Below are positions 44,567-57,595 of a stretch of DNA of 64,000 nt, in pieces. Both the position numbers and the translations under genes were made by a program. Positions within the stretch are counted from its first letter, which is position 1, and the number at the start of each line of letters is the position of its first letter. The DNA comes from Camillea tinctor (taxonomy: Eukaryota; Ascomycota; Sordariomycetes; Xylariales; Xylariaceae): the NCBI GenBank assembly GCA_022578605.1, contig MU394073.1, forward strand, positions 62,001 to 126,000, given 5' to 3'. The notes under the pieces are model-generated. The model was not told the DNA's origin and did no database searches. It worked only from the letters and a program-made list of their open reading frames with translations.

Positions 44567-46508
44567 ATGCCTGACTCGCCGAGACATGACAATTCCTCTG
44601 ATGGCAGCAGGCCATCGTTCATAGACTATTGGAAGCGTTCCAAGGAAGAGGCGACCACCAAGAACATCACTTTTGTACCAAGCAACCTACAGCAAACTCA
44701 AAGTGGGTGAATACTTTCTCTTTTCGAGTTGGAGTGTCTGGGTTATAAAAGCGGATAACCGCTTATCATGAGGAGTGTGCATTGTTCTATGCAACAGTTC
44801 CTGGTCTACTTACTTATGAGGCCCGTCTATCCCATGGATTCCAAAGCATCACTCCACACTCTGGGGGTAACAAGCACTTTAGTTTCCTGCATCAAGTACC
44901 AAAGCACGGCATAGCTGGCCCTGTTAGGGTTATAACCGTGCTTTTCTTTCTTAGTTGTGTTATTCGATTTCCCCCTATCTTGATACGTTGAACTAACTTG
45001 AGAACCATGTGAACAGCACAAGATGGCAGCAGTGCTCAGGCTGAAGCCTCCGCGCAGAGCAAAGCACAAGCTAGGCGGACACAGGTCAGAAAAGCGCAGA
45101 TCCAGCACCGCCAGCGCAAGGCCAACTACACCAAGCAGCTAGAGATGGACATTGCAAAGTTCAGAGAGATGATAGAGCAGACTGAGGACGACTGCCACAA
45201 GCTACGGAGCGAGAATGAATCCATACGGCGCCGCCTAACTGACAATGCTCACCCCCAACCTCTATCCTCCGGCCTTCAGCAGACAGATCCCACGGCGTTT
45301 GCAAATTCACCATTACCTGGTCCTGAGTACACCGCGTCCCTCAGCATGTCGGAGCTCATGAACACGCCCGCTTTCCAGATTACGCGGGCCTCGTCGTCCC
45401 CTTCCTCTGAAGGGAGCTATAGACCACTGACCATGCCCCCCCACGACGGCAGCTTCTTGCCCAGCATCACGGATGCTTCGTCAGCATGTGCGTCTGCATA
45501 TGGCTGCAGCGTCAGCATGCCAGCGGCACCAGCCGCGTTAGAACCATTAGGGGATATGCTATCAGGGGTGGAGACAGATGAGGCTATCAATTTCATCCTA
45601 GCGTATGACACCGCCGATCCTTACATTGATCATGATGATACTATCCTCGGCAAGTCCTATGATTATGGTTTCGGATCTTGCTAAGTGGCAAGGGTCACAC
45701 GAGGAAGATCTGACAGTTTTCTTTTTCCTTTTTTTTATCATTTTAGACTAAAAAAACAAGGGGCAAGAGGGAGAAGAAGAAAGTAACAAAGTAACTAACA
45801 TAATCTGGGGGGGTGTATGGGGGAGGTGTTGAAGGAGGGGGGGTGTGAGATGGAGGCAAACCGGGACGAAAAGGGAAATTCCCTAACTACTTTGTTTCCT
45901 TATGCCTCCATTTCCCCTTGCCCCCTCGCCTTTCCCACCAACTCAATACACCCCTCCCTCTTGAACTTTAATATAGACTAGAACATATCTGCTGGGACCA
46001 CTTCCACCCCTCGTATTTCAAGCATGCAGACTACGACGCGACGGCGATGGAGCACGGGCACGCGCTCATGGCCTCGGCGATAGCCCTACAAGGCGCGCCG
46101 GACCGCGTATTTTCCCAGATCGACGCCTTGCGCACCCCTCCTCCCCCCCTCCACCCCCCGGCCGGCATCCAGGACGGCGACGACGAATCAGGACCCCTGC
46201 CGCCGTCATCCGCCGGCATATCGTGGGGTATGGGCGCTGGGTCCGGGGCGCTGACGCTGCAGAAGCTGCGCGGCCTGGCGTCGACCCTCAACCCGCCCGA
46301 TCGGGAGGTGGCCCCCGTGCAGGCGTGGTTCGAGATCGCGGCCGCGTACGGGCTCGGCGTCGCGCGCGACCGCGCGCGCATGGACGCCGTGGCGCGCGAG
46401 TTCGCCGGCGTGGTCAAGTGCTTGCACTTCGGGGCGGTGATCGAGCGCGCGGCGTTCGACGGCGTGCTGGAGCGCGTGCTAGGACCTGCTCCTGAGGGTT
46501 TGAGTTAA
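44567..46508 (+). CDS. Fungal bZIP transcription factor with noncanonical basic region
   Basis: Proposed exons 44567-44702, 45017-45602 and 45977-46508; introns 314 and 374 nt; 417 residues. The basic region RTQVRKAQIQHRQRKANYTK (66-85) leads into a zipper from Leu87 to about 115. A Ser/Pro-rich middle follows. The second junction joins INFILA to LEHICWDHFHPS, and the C-terminal part (240-417) has HGHALMASAIALQ and VKCLHFGAVIERAAFDGVL. Such C-termini accompany this bZIP type in filamentous fungi, as I recall. The usually invariant Asn of the basic region is Val69. The first donor (GTGGGT) is weak; a donor four bases later with acceptor 45029 also keeps frame. Reading through the second intron would stop at 45684 and give a 267-residue form. 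Exon 3 is very GC-rich. Targets are unknown. Confidence 0.75.
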
Positions 46509-49066
46509 GGGGCTAGGGGTTGAGATGGGAGAACGCCCCTCCCCTTCCCCCCTCCCCCCTGGTAGGTCTGGTCAGATTTTAAGATAGACACGTACATACA
46601 TACATACATACACTAACGGGATGCTGTAAGATGTTTATTATTATTTTTTTATTATCATGTTGGTGTGGGTATAGGTATATTATGTGGGGAGATGATGAGA
46701 TATGTTTACTCAACCTGAACCGGACAAGGGACCGGCAAAGGGGGTAGCGTAGAGAAACTGGAAGGAAATACCTAAGAATAATGAAAAAAAGAGCTTGGGT
46801 GGGTCATGCTTCCACGCCGGCTATTGCTAAAGTTACGGTTTGATAGGTGCGAATTCTGTCATCAACTACTCTGGGGTACACGAATGATCATGGAGAGATA
46901 GGGGAGGGGGGGGGGCATAGTTTGCGAAGTGATATGTCAAGGGAGGCGGACATGCGCGAGGTCACACTTCCCGGAGTTGCTTCCCGCTTCAGGAGACATA
47001 GGGATCTTTTTTTTGGTCTGTTTCTGTAGCGTGTTCCCACATTGGAATCAAAAGTACGGAGCGTGATGGTGACGATGATCGTGATGATGGCGGTGTTGGT
47101 GTTATTTTCACGATATACCTTTTTTGGTGGTTCTTCAATCTCGCCTTCCTATAGGCTACGGGAGTGTCATCAAGGCGCATAAGACCTAGGTTAGGGGGGT
47201 AGGATGGGGGGAGCCGCATACATGGATACAACCACGGGATGGGGATCAAAAAGAGGATCTACACTACTACTACACTGCCTACAACACAAATAAAATGTAT
47301 AAAAAAAAAGACCCTTACGCCATCGGGACTTTTTTTTAAGCAAATCCCGAGTTTATGAAACCTAACCTACTAGGCTAGTGTAATGTAGTAGGTTATAGTA
47401 TAGGTGAGGCGGAGAACACTACCTACATACATCGCATTACATCGCACAAGCCGAACCAGGTTTGCGGGTTATTGTACATACAATCTTACATATCGGACCT
47501 AGACTCCGTCCAGGGTTTCCTCCTATCCTCTATTAAGCCCTATTTTATGTTTACTAACCCCGAGCTACGGTATATACTTTTTATCCCTTTCTCTTTCTGT
47601 TAGTATATCAAAACCCGAGAATGTATGACAGAACGGTATGTATTGGGAACCAATCAGAACACCCCATTTTATACTATACAATTATTTACTATTGACTCGG
47701 GTTTGAGGAGAGTTGGTATAGAAAATAAATAAATAAGGAAAGCCAAGGAAAGCAAATAAAAATAGAATTAAGACCCTAAACACGTATAGACGTATTATAA
47801 CCATCTAGAGTTTACACAAGTACACTTAGCAAAATCTAAAGAACAAATAGCCAATATCTATTTTTTTTTGGAGAGGGAGTACGCAAGCTACACCGTAGGA
47901 AAGTTTAGCCAGAGACTAACTGTGTGATTCCGCCGATGTGTTAGGGGCGCTGTTCGCTCGTCGTTCGTCTGAAACTCATTATCATATGTCTATACGTGCC
48001 CATGTAGTTGGGTAAAGCGAGCGATAGCGCGGTGAGATCGTCACCATTGTCCCGAATAGGCAACCGGTCCCCCCCTGGCCTGCGTTAGCATGTACATATG
48101 TACACTTCTGCGCTGACGCTGTTTGCTTGCAACAAGAAAAAGCTAAGCTTTTCTGTTAAGCCTGAGGGCCAGACCATGGTGAACCAATCACAGCTGTTGT
48201 TCCTCTATTCTTACCATACGAGGAGCCTATCATAGGATTTTCTTTTCTTCGTTTTGGGAGCGCATTGGATCCCCCCTCCCTGGTCCTCTTCCCCGTGCAG
48301 CTTACATACATAGGTTAGGTTAGGTTAGGTTCAGCACCCAAACACCTGAGTTTTGTAAAATAGCATTGAGTTGGCTATTTTCACCGACTTTACCGTACCA
48401 TTAAAGGAGGGAGGATAGTATCATGACATAACATGTCATCCCTTTGCATATGAGGCTACATTTAGGAAGTTTATGATATCGTATTCAATAGTCTCATTAT
48501 GTATGTTCTTTTTTCTCCCCTTTCCTTTTCCTTCCATACGAGAGGAGGAAAGGTTTGAAGATACGAATGGAAATGAGATAGAATGAATGATTTGGGGCTC
48601 ATCCCCTCTCCTCCTCCCGTCCTCTACTAGTGAAAAGGCTCGTCTCTGGGTCTTCAAGGTTTTACGCAGCTCCCTCCCTGGCGTTGTTCTTAGAGGACCG
48701 TCCAACAAGTCCAAACTTATGTCCATTATCTACTGTGCTTTTCGTTTCAAGTTTAAGCAGCAGAAGATCATAATATTTACGGATGGGGCAAGAGCGATAA
48801 AAACGTCTTGGTGAAATAGAAAAGAAAAATAATGTGCTTCTCTTCAATTATGACATGCGTTAAAATATTGACCTCCTGAGAAACCCCCCAAAGCGAAGTA
48901 GTTGCAACTGAATATGTGGAATCATGCAATATGAATAGCACAAAAGCAAATCATACCAACCTCGTTCAACACTACGTCGTTCTCTCACTTTCCCGGATAC
49001 TTAGCCTAACTCATACTCGTCCTAATTTTATGCTCTAACCTCCTTCCTTTCCCATATCCCTCTTTC
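46509..49066. other. Intergenic bZIP / DOP1
   Basis: About 2.5 kb between convergent genes. CATACATA repeats (46592-46611), G-runs (46903-46915), A/T runs, and (TAGGT)4 at 48311-48331. Open frames at 46989-47249 and 48436-48847 show no domain. No RNA gene is seen. Confidence 0.4.
48311..48331. repeat. (TAGGT)4 pentamer repeat
   Basis: Four TAGGT units plus T. The period is five, not six, so it is not the fungal telomere repeat TTAGGG. Confidence 0.9.
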
Positions 49067-52000
49067 CTATAACGCTTTGATGATACTCTTCTCGTCAAAT
49101 AAGTCTTTAAGCAGGCTCAGCACACAGCCTTCCGTGTCCAGGGTGCCCATAGCATACGTAGACTCGAATGTGTAGATGCTTAGCTGTCCGAAGAACGGCC
49201 GTAGGATCTTTGACACCAGCTCATCCTTTCGGTCAACCGCCAGCTCGTCACTTATCCCCCATGGACCGAGCAACGGCCGCCGTAGACCGGATGATGATGC
49301 TACCATGGCAGCAGCCGACTCGAATGGCGGCGCTGAATGGGCCTCAGTGTTCCCTAGCTCCTCTGATAACTCGTCCACCAGTGCGATGGCTTGGTAGTTG
49401 GGCGAGCGGTAGATTGCATCGATGGTATCCGTGACAAAGAGCCACTCGTGAAGTTGGAAATCATCGGGCGCCGCTGCGATCAAAAGATCTAGAAGCTTAC
49501 AGGCTTGCAGTATAGATACATTATTAAATGTGTCTGATGTAGCGCTGTTGTCTGGGGCTGCAACCGACGAAATGGCTGTGTGAAGTTCAGCATTGACGAT
49601 TGGCCACAGGGGTGAAAGATGAATAGTGGATGTTCGAAGTACTAAAGCGCGGATGACCATGTATATATCCGCTCGGGTAGTAGAGGATGGAGAGGAGGTC
49701 GAAGTCGCCGCCAGTAGTTCAACAATCCGGTCTAGGATAGTTGGCATATCTGTGACAAAAGTATCCACGCCGCATGCTAAGATCAAGGTGGCGATACGGC
49801 GGAGATTCAGTTGTGCCTTGCGATCGGCCTCCAGTCGTGCAGAGGTGGCACCCACCCCAAAGACGATGCCAGCAGTTGTAGGTGGCGTAATACGACCTAG
49901 AATTTCTGGCATCCGGTCCTTATCGGCTACGGTCCATAGTTTGAGGAGAGGCAGCCAGTCACTCTGTGCTAGAACGACAGACGAATTGAAGAACCGTGTG
50001 TCGTTGAATGCATCTCCTATATCTTTCTTCCAGGTCTTCTGGTTGTTGGGGAGCCTGGTAAGTTCCTGAAGTAACGTAAGCGTGCTTTTTGTAATGGTGT
50101 CGGGAAACCCTTTAGAGCGGATAGATGGTCCAATGACATTTGTTGAGATGGCTTGGGCTGCTGTTAGGACTCGCTCTGATTCTACGAGGATCTTGGGCAA
50201 ATTTGGGATAATGCTAGCTAGGATGCCCACAACATCGTCTGCCCTTTCAGCTGGACTTCGGTTTGTTAAGACAAGAGACTTGTTGGCCTCGTGCTGAGAG
50301 TTCGATGAAACGTCTGTAAAAAATGTTGGCCTCGTAGTAAAGAGAGCCGTTAGAAGCCGAAGGAAGAGGTCCTGTCCATAGAGTTAGCAATGCATAAATC
50401 AATAGGTCCGAGATACAAGCTGGCTTACCCCTAACTCCCGTCGCATTTTCCTCTGTTCTCCGAAATTGGTATTGTCTACTTTTTCACCCAAAATTGCAGC
50501 AAATTCCAGAAGACTGGGTAGTGTTTGTCTATGAGGGAATGGGTTTCCTAGGAGGTCCTTCAAAAAGGCCATGCAATCTTGCCAGATCTCGTCCATTGCA
50601 TCGTCTTCGAGAGATCGCGCATAATCGACTAAAAAGATTACCAGATCCGTGTCCTGTAAGGATATGGTCATAGTTGACTTTCTCGAGGGCTCTAAGGCAC
50701 TAGGGTTACAGCGGCTATATATGGCGTTGAATATTGCGGGAATCGTATGTCTTGGTCGAGATCCATCTAAAGCAGGAAGCAGGTTGAAAACCTCCGCGTG
50801 CTTAGTTGTATCAGTGTCACCTAAAGACGTTCTCCAGATATCAATTACTGTCTCGAGACACTCCATTGCTTCAGCAGCAAAAACATGCTCAAGAAGGCGT
50901 CTGGCGCGGTTTCGCATGCGTAGTGATGTGTAGTTGAACGATGCTGCCGACTCGATATCTTGATTGCCAGCCTCTCCACCCTGCCCCCAGGACCAGATCC
51001 GAAAACACATCCTAACAGCATCTTGAAAGGCTAGGAGAACAGTGAGTCGATCGTTTGCCGTAGCGCTACGAGATTGAGGGGCTTCCGAGTTAAAGACCCC
51101 TGACACCATATTCCCAAAAAATCCTTGGGGCTGATCAGGGCTCTTTACGACTTGGGCCCTAGCTTCCTCAGCTAACAGCTGGTCGTGTGCTTTGGCAAGC
51201 ACTTGTTCGAGGGCATTAAGCAACGATATCAGAGTCGTTTCGGGAGCACCTATTTCGGCAGATGGTTTCCCGTTCTCCTTGAAGGTCTTTTGTAAATTGG
51301 CGAAGGTGCTACCAATCTCAGAACATAGCGTCTCAACTAGCGGAATCAAAACTTGAAAGATGGAGTTCGAATATAGCGGGAGGCATTCAGTTAGGAACCC
51401 TACCCAGCTATCCAACACAGGACGACTGCTCGGCGAGCTGAGCCCCGACTGGATGCATTTGAGTAACGGAGAAGGCGGTGGTGTTATTTCTGCAACATGT
51501 TCAACTGATGCAGAGGAGATACGCAGACTACCGGTCGGGTAGCTCAAGGCACGCTTTTCTCCTGTAGGGGATGAAGGTAGCTCTACAGGAGACGCATCTC
51601 GTAGTCTAAGTGAAGCAAAGACCACGTCTAACAGCAGCACTTGGATATAGGGATCCGGGCTCTCAAAGGACTGGCTGAGCCTATCGATCAGTGGGATTTC
51701 TAGTTTGAGATTTGATAAAGCTTCGGCGAAGGGATTTAGAAGGATTTGGTGAAGCAACGTCAATGCACATCGATGAAGTTGGGCTATCCGAAGCTGTACT
51801 TGGCTATCACCTGGAAACTTATTCCCAGCAATACACCGCATACACACATGTGCGAAAAACTCTTGAAGAGATAGGTCACCTTCGGTGCCACCTTATTATT
51901 GTTAGTAAATATTGTTTCCAGTCACATATATCGGGCAACTTACTGATTTCAGTAATGCTTTGCGGGGGCTCTTCGATCATCCGCGTTGCAAGAACACCCC

Positions 52001-54973
52001 AAAATGCATCCGGAGCCCACCTAAACATATTCGACAGAGTGCGGACGTAGTATATCCCCAAATCAAGGTCATCTTCTGCCGAATAACATATTGATTGGCT
52101 TGATAGGGTAGAGCCCATCGGTTTAGACAAGGTTCGTAAGAAACCAAGTTCTGATATTTTTGTCACAAATATCAAAAAGAGCCTAGGTTTCGAGTTAGCA
52201 ATTCACTGCACACCTTTCCACTAGAACATGCCTACTTTTCAATGCCAACCATATTGTTAAGCCAGCTCTTCACTACCATGAATAGTTGGGTCCGTTCGTC
52301 CATCAGAGAATCGAGCATTAGAAACATAGGCCTAGTAAGCATTACTTCATAGTGATCCATGCCTGATAGTCGCTGGGAATATTTTGGCTCTCCTGTTGGC
52401 GTCTTTGGTGCTCGTCGATCACTATATGAAGCATTGTCTTGTAGAGTGTGGGACCACAGAATACTGAAGCTTCGCCCAGGGTCGGCCGGACGGATCGCAA
52501 ACGTGCCTGGCGTGTCATCTTTGAGCATGAGACCGGTGATGGCTGCTTCAATGTCACGGTTGGTTAGGGTGAGGGCTGTCTGCAATTGCCAAAGGCATCT
52601 CACTGTCTCAACGTGGTACTTGAGTTCGGAAGAAGACAAGAAGTTCCACGCATGCCGAACTAATGGTTCAACCAAGTCCCATAACGAAGTCGTTGGCATG
52701 CGATCGCTACTATGCAGTTGTGTTGCGAGTGAAAGAATTGATTTGAAAAAGATGAATGGGATCTCGGGTGCCGATAGTCGTGCTTGCATCGAAGAAAGGA
52801 GTCTTTCGGTATCTATGGGATACTCGCGGGAAGTCTTAGATAGTAATCTCGCCAGGACCCGGCTTTTTGTAGACAAGGCTGTGGTATGCTGGCTAGACGC
52901 AAAGCTGTCGCAGGTCAAGTTACAAGCCTTTTGGACAAGTAAGGTCCCGACGTGTTGGGTAGAAAGGGATATCGGTCCAGCCTCGAGGTTGCCCTGATCC
53001 GAGACATAAAAGTCCTTGATCTTTTTGAGCAATTCGCCGTTTGGCATAGACGCTAGAATGGGCCCTTCTACTGGTTCAATCGAGTCTTGTCGTCCTTGTC
53101 TGCCCGGGAACGCGCGTTCTGGGATAATGTCGATCAATTCTAGTACAACATCAAGCACCCGAGAGAGGACAGATGTGTTACTATTCCCAGCTGTCAATAA
53201 ATATTGCCTATCACGGTCTTTAATATCCTCTAGCATTGCGAGGACCGACAATGCTACGAGGGGGGCGTGGAAGGTAACCATTTCCTCCTCTCGTACGTTG
53301 AAATGGGTCATAATAAACTGCACGAGTTCTATCTTTTCGATCCTCTCCGTCTCCGATAGAGCCTCAGGGCCGATAGTCTGGGCCATGAGCGATACCAATT
53401 CACCATATATCAGGCCACTTTCGACGCCATCAAAGAATACGCTAGCACTGCGAAGTACTTCGTTGAACTCAGCTTTGCTGGCAGCCCTGGATTTGAAGTT
53501 CCTGATGCTAATAACGATAGGCAAGAAGATTTCGGGTACTACCAGCCCACCAATCTCCCACCTATCCATGAGGGATAGACAAATCCGATAAGGTCGGGCT
53601 CTTTCCGCAGGATTGTGGTCCGAGGCAGAATTTATCATTGACAGCAAAGCTCTCGTGAGTGGTTGCAATCCGTATTCTTCGAAGTAGCTCGTTTTGGATG
53701 CAAGAAAGCCATGGTGATGGTCAGTTGGAGAGGTCGGGGACTCTAATCCATTATCATGTTCAGCATTAGAGGGTTCCGGTCCCAGAAACCAGGCCCAAAG
53801 CCGCCGGTTAAGGCTCATATCTCTTCGAATAACAACGCCAGCGGCAGCACGGAGGAGGAGTTCCAGATCATCGGGCTTCACCTTGGACTGGAGTACCTTG
53901 GAGTGCAATGGAATATGGGTCACCAAAAGATCTAAAAAGCCACGCTGGATAAGGAGCTGCTCATCTCCAAGACCGGCAGCAAAACATCTCAAAAGCAAAC
54001 CAGGTTCTGGGGACGTTACTAGGTTCAAGAGGTCAAGGGATAGGTCATCGATATCGGCTTCCCTTGTCTTCCCCGATACTGGATCTTTAACGAGCGCATG
54101 TCCCAGCTTGGGTAGATTCCGAACAAGGTACGCAAGCGCACCCGAGCGGCGGCTTTGGCTGGTGATGGCAGCCAAGAAGAAACATTGCCAGAAGAACTCA
54201 TCGCCGGTCGAGTCGGTCCTTGTCAAGTCTTTTCGGTCGGGTGGTCGAATAGCAGCCTTGAAATTTTCTAATAATCTCAGAGTCCGTTCAAAATCCTCAC
54301 TCGATTCTTCTTCTAGCCCAGGTAGGAGTGCGAGTACAATTGATTTCATAGCTGGTCGTAATGACTTGGGATCTACATGGAGAAAATGTCTTTCGAGGAG
54401 ATCGAGAAAAGGAGCTCGAACGGTCAGAGAGGCAAAGGATAACGTCGAAGCTAGGCCGGGGAGGTATAGGGGGAGGTCTTTAGACAATCCATCCTTGCCT
54501 ATCACGGTGAAAACATAGTTGTAGACCTCGATGGCTTTCTGGTGAACACCGGAGGGGAGCGAGGGGTTGAGGCATTGGGAAAGTCGCTTTGCAACCAGGG
54601 CTTTGGAGGGGATGCTCGTGATGTTGGACTGTCTCGCTTGTAAAGCCTATAACGGAGGACTGTCTTAGCACCACTTAACATATTGTAGGATGAGGTAGAA
54701 GTAGAGGCAGAGGTAGAGGTAGAGGTAGAGGTAGAAAGGATAGCTAACCTTAAGCAACCTACTCAGAAAGGATATATAATCGGCCCATTCTTCCAACGCA
54801 GTATCGAACAGTGTCAGGGCTCGCTCGACACCTGATGCATACTTTCGGTAATGCTTGTCTTTGGTTGGGACATCCTCTGCGCCCAGCTGATTCCTCCATT
54901 GTCGTGGGGTTGGAGAGTTGCGTCCAGAACTCTCTGGAGAGACTGAACGACGAAGGCCGGGCTCGAGCGTCAT
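49067..54973 (-). CDS. DOP1: Dopey family protein Dop1 (endosome-Golgi trafficking)
   Basis: Five exons (minus) 54973-54749, 54646-52236, 52182-51944, 51891-50429 and 50371-49067; introns 102, 53, 52 and 57 nt; 1880 residues, normal for the family. The N-terminal Dopey domain (about 45-340) begins YRKYASGVERALTLFDTALE and EWADYISFLSRLLK, and the first junction continues ALQARQ. Later conserved stretches include FLRTLSKPMGS, YYVRTLSNMFRW and RELG|DLFLRLLTALF at the last junction. Dop1 works with Mon2 and the flippase Neo1 on Golgi/endosome membranes and affects polarity and hyphal morphology (DopA in Aspergillus). The middle and end form helical repeats. Four of the five exons end in phases that only these junctions satisfy, so I am confident of the model. 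It is divergent from MON1. Confidence 0.94.
54692..54736. repeat. GGTAGA hexamer repeat in DOP1 intron 1
   Basis: About seven units of GAGGTA/GGTAGA with small changes. On the DOP1 strand it is a TCTACC pyrimidine-rich array filling nearly half of the 102-nt intron. Confidence 0.9.
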
Positions 54974-55780
54974 AGTTGGAGCTGCCGGGACGTATTAAAT
55001 CAAGGAGGCACTATCGTTGGAACCATCGGGTCTCTCTGGGTGTAATTGAGAAAGCTGAGGTTCATATCTCCTCGGGGCGCATTTGTTTGTAGCTTTTTGT
55101 TTTTTCTTCTGCTAAGAAAAGAAAGACAGAAAGACACGATGGCAGCTTTAGCAACGCAACATTTACTACTAAATAGATAAAGTTTAGGTACGTTACCAAT
55201 TAATTAATCTACAAAGCATGTGCTACGCTTACCATTCCCATTGTACGTAGTACGTACGCATGTACGGAGTACCCAGGTACTGCTTTAACCTAGCTGTTGT
55301 GGGTATTTGCTTAGGCTTGTTTCGTAGACAGGTTATTATCTGATTGGTTGGCTGACTGGTTTCAACCAGCCTCCCCTGTCCATGAGACTCGTTAACTGCA
55401 AGGCTGCTAAAATAACTCCCCCCCAATGACGTTGGACAGCGAACCCTGCCCTGAGGTTAGGTTAGTACCATACACTGCAGGTGGTACGGAGTACATAGGT
55501 TCCTTTTCTGGGCTTGTCGCAGCAACTTTAACTTTCCCATCTTTCATCCTTAACCACCGCCTTCATGGAGCGGCTGCTCATCATCATCACCAGCAACAAC
55601 CACCTACTTATACCCTACCTATGATGACAAAACCTATAGCTATGAGCTAACTATTTCGCGTATATATGTCTATATCTATATGCATATATACATATAGATT
55701 TATATGTGTATCACTCACGCGAGCGACCAAGCTGTGGGGAGGATGATACAAGCAGAAGCAAAGGTCGCATTCGAGATACG
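54974..55780. promoter_or_regulatory. Divergent promoter region DOP1 / MON1
   Basis: An 807-bp spacer between head-to-head start codons. It carries TACGTACG, GTACGGAGTAC (55263-55273 and 55484-55494), a CATCATCATCACC run near 55580 and a TATA-rich stretch (55663-55710) just before MON1. Confidence 0.5.
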
Positions 55781-57595
55781 ATGGGCAAGGAAGATGTTGC
55801 CTCATCCGGGATCGCCGATGGCGAAGAACGCCCTCCCCCTCTGCCTCCGAGGCCTTCTCCCGCTGCCATCGTAGGAAAACCGACAACTGCTCTCTCATCC
55901 ATGAATATCCAGACCTTATCCTTTCCGGACGGCTCTAGAGGTACCTTCAGTACCACCAATGATAATGGCCCTGCCAGCTCCGATCCAGTTTCCTCCTCCG
56001 CCGATCAGGGCATCGCCGACCTAGGCTTTAGTGCAGCCACCAGAGGTTCCCGAATAAACGATATCGACGAGTCCATGAGTATTATGAGCTTCGCACCAAC
56101 TTTACGTCCTCCAGGTGACCTTGAGAGTTTACTTATTGGGGATGGGGATATGAGCAAGAAGAGTCCAGCATGGGTGCTCTTACGCTCGCAGTCTGCAATA
56201 GTGCAACCATTCGAATCCACTTCGCCTGAGCAGGCGACCTTTTCCGCCAGCTTTGCGCGCGAGTTTCAAGATATCCCAGATGAGTCAGAACAGAGCTGGC
56301 CTGACGAGGACAGGATCCGGCTGTGGAAGTCAAAGTTGAAACACTACATGATTCTATCATCGGCTGGCAAGCCCATTTATAGTAGACATGGTGACTTGGC
56401 GTTGATCAACTCTTCTATGGGAGTAGTGCAGACTATCATCTCGTTTTACGAGGGCGCCAAGAACCCATTGCAAGGCTTTACAGCTGGTGATGCACGCTTC
56501 GTCATTGCGACACGAGGTCCTCTCTATTTTGTAGCTATCAGTAAGCTCAGGGAGAGCGACTCTGAGTTAAGGGCTCAGCTCGATGCACTATACATGCAAA
56601 TCCTATCAACACTGACGCTTCCGGCCTTGACTAATATCTTCGCCAACCGCCCATCTACCGATCTCCGAAAGCCGCTACAAGGGACCGAATCGTTACTCTC
56701 CTCCCTCGCCGACAGCTTCACTAGAGGGTCGCCATCCGCGCTTCTTGGGGCGTTAGAATGCTTGAGACTGAGAAAGTCTCATCGGCTTGCTATTAACAAC
56801 GCGTTCCTCAAAACCAGAGCCGACAAGCTTCTCTACGGCTTGATAGTGGCGGGCGGGAAGCTTGTGAGTGTTATTAGGCCACGCAGACACTCGCTTCATC
56901 CGAGTGATCTGCAACTCATATTCAATATGCTTTTCGAATCGGGTGGGATTAAGTCTGGAGGTGGTGAGAACTGGATACCTCTTTGTTTGCCGGCCTTCAA
57001 TAACCGAGGGTACCTCTATATGTATGTCAGTTTCCTGGACGGCCAACCTCCCGAACAAGGGCTCGCGGAAGAGTCAGTCTCTGTAGATGAGCAGATCGCC
57101 ATTATTCTTATCAGTCCGGACAAGGAGAGCTTCTTCGCCCTTCAGCAAATGCGGGATGATGTCGTAGCCGAATTGAAAAAAAGGGGCCACCTCGATATCA
57201 TAAAGGCTGCCGCACAGAAGGGTCGCCCGACAGTCCACGAAATTGCTCCAGGGACACACATCAATCACTTTCTATTTAAGTCGAGGGCCAACGTACAGTT
57301 CTGCATGCCGTCACTACAGCCGTCTTTCTCCAGTCTTATAACCCACCGACGACTTGTAACACTTTACTCTCACTTACATGCCGCCGTTCATGCAAAGCAC
57401 TCACACTTAAAGGTTTTGCATTGTGTAAACGTGGACTCGACGTCTTTGGCATGGGTGACACCTATTTTCGAGCTCTACTGCGTAGCCGGACCCAACACCT
57501 CCCGGTCTGTCATGACCCAAGGGGCAAATAAGATTATCCAGTGGGCAAAGCGCGAGGAGGAACGACTATTCATCATCGGTGGAGGAGTATTCTAG
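55781..57595 (+). CDS. MON1: Vacuolar fusion protein Mon1
   Basis: Single exon, 604 residues from ATG 55781. The frame is open a further 25 codons upstream but contains no ATG there. A disordered, Pro-rich N-terminus (1-170) precedes three longin-type domains. Family motifs include [20 protein letters not shown], the [20 protein letters not shown] region, [29 protein letters not shown] and the C-terminal [11 protein letters not shown]. Mon1 with Ccz1 is the guanine nucleotide exchange factor that activates the Rab7 homologue Ypt7 on late endosomes, autophagosomes and vacuoles, driving HOPS-dependent fusion. In plant-pathogenic fungi it is needed for autophagy and infection. Length and motif order fit the family (about 550-650). 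Confidence 0.95.
   Translation: MGKEDVASSGIADGEERPPPLPPRPSPAAIVGKPTTALSSMNIQTLSFPDGSRGTFSTTNDNGPASSDPVSSSADQGIADLGFSAATRGSRINDIDESMSIMSFAPTLRPPGDLESLLIGDGDMSKKSPAWVLLRSQSAIVQPFESTSPEQATFSASFAREFQDIPDESEQSWPDEDRIRLWKSKLKHYMILSSAGKPIYSRHGDLALINSSMGVVQTIISFYEGAKNPLQGFTAGDARFVIATRGPLYFVAISKLRESDSELRAQLDALYMQILSTLTLPALTNIFANRPSTDLRKPLQGTESLLSSLADSFTRGSPSALLGALECLRLRKSHRLAINNAFLKTRADKLLYGLIVAGGKLVSVIRPRRHSLHPSDLQLIFNMLFESGGIKSGGGENWIPLCLPAFNNRGYLYMYVSFLDGQPPEQGLAEESVSVDEQIAIILISPDKESFFALQQMRDDVVAELKKRGHLDIIKAAAQKGRPTVHEIAPGTHINHFLFKSRANVQFCMPSLQPSFSSLITHRRLVTLYSHLHAAVHAKHSHLKVLHCVNVDSTSLAWVTPIFELYCVAGPNTSRSVMTQGANKIIQWAKREEERLFIIGGGVF

Noticed and set aside
48311..48331. Telomere-like TTAGG repeat
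   Set aside because: The period is five (TAGGT), not the hexamer TTAGGG, and there are only four units between ordinary sequences.
55706..55780. N-terminal extension of Mon1 by 25 codons
   Set aside because: The frame has only a GTG at its head; the first in-frame ATG is 55781 and the extra residues lack family character.
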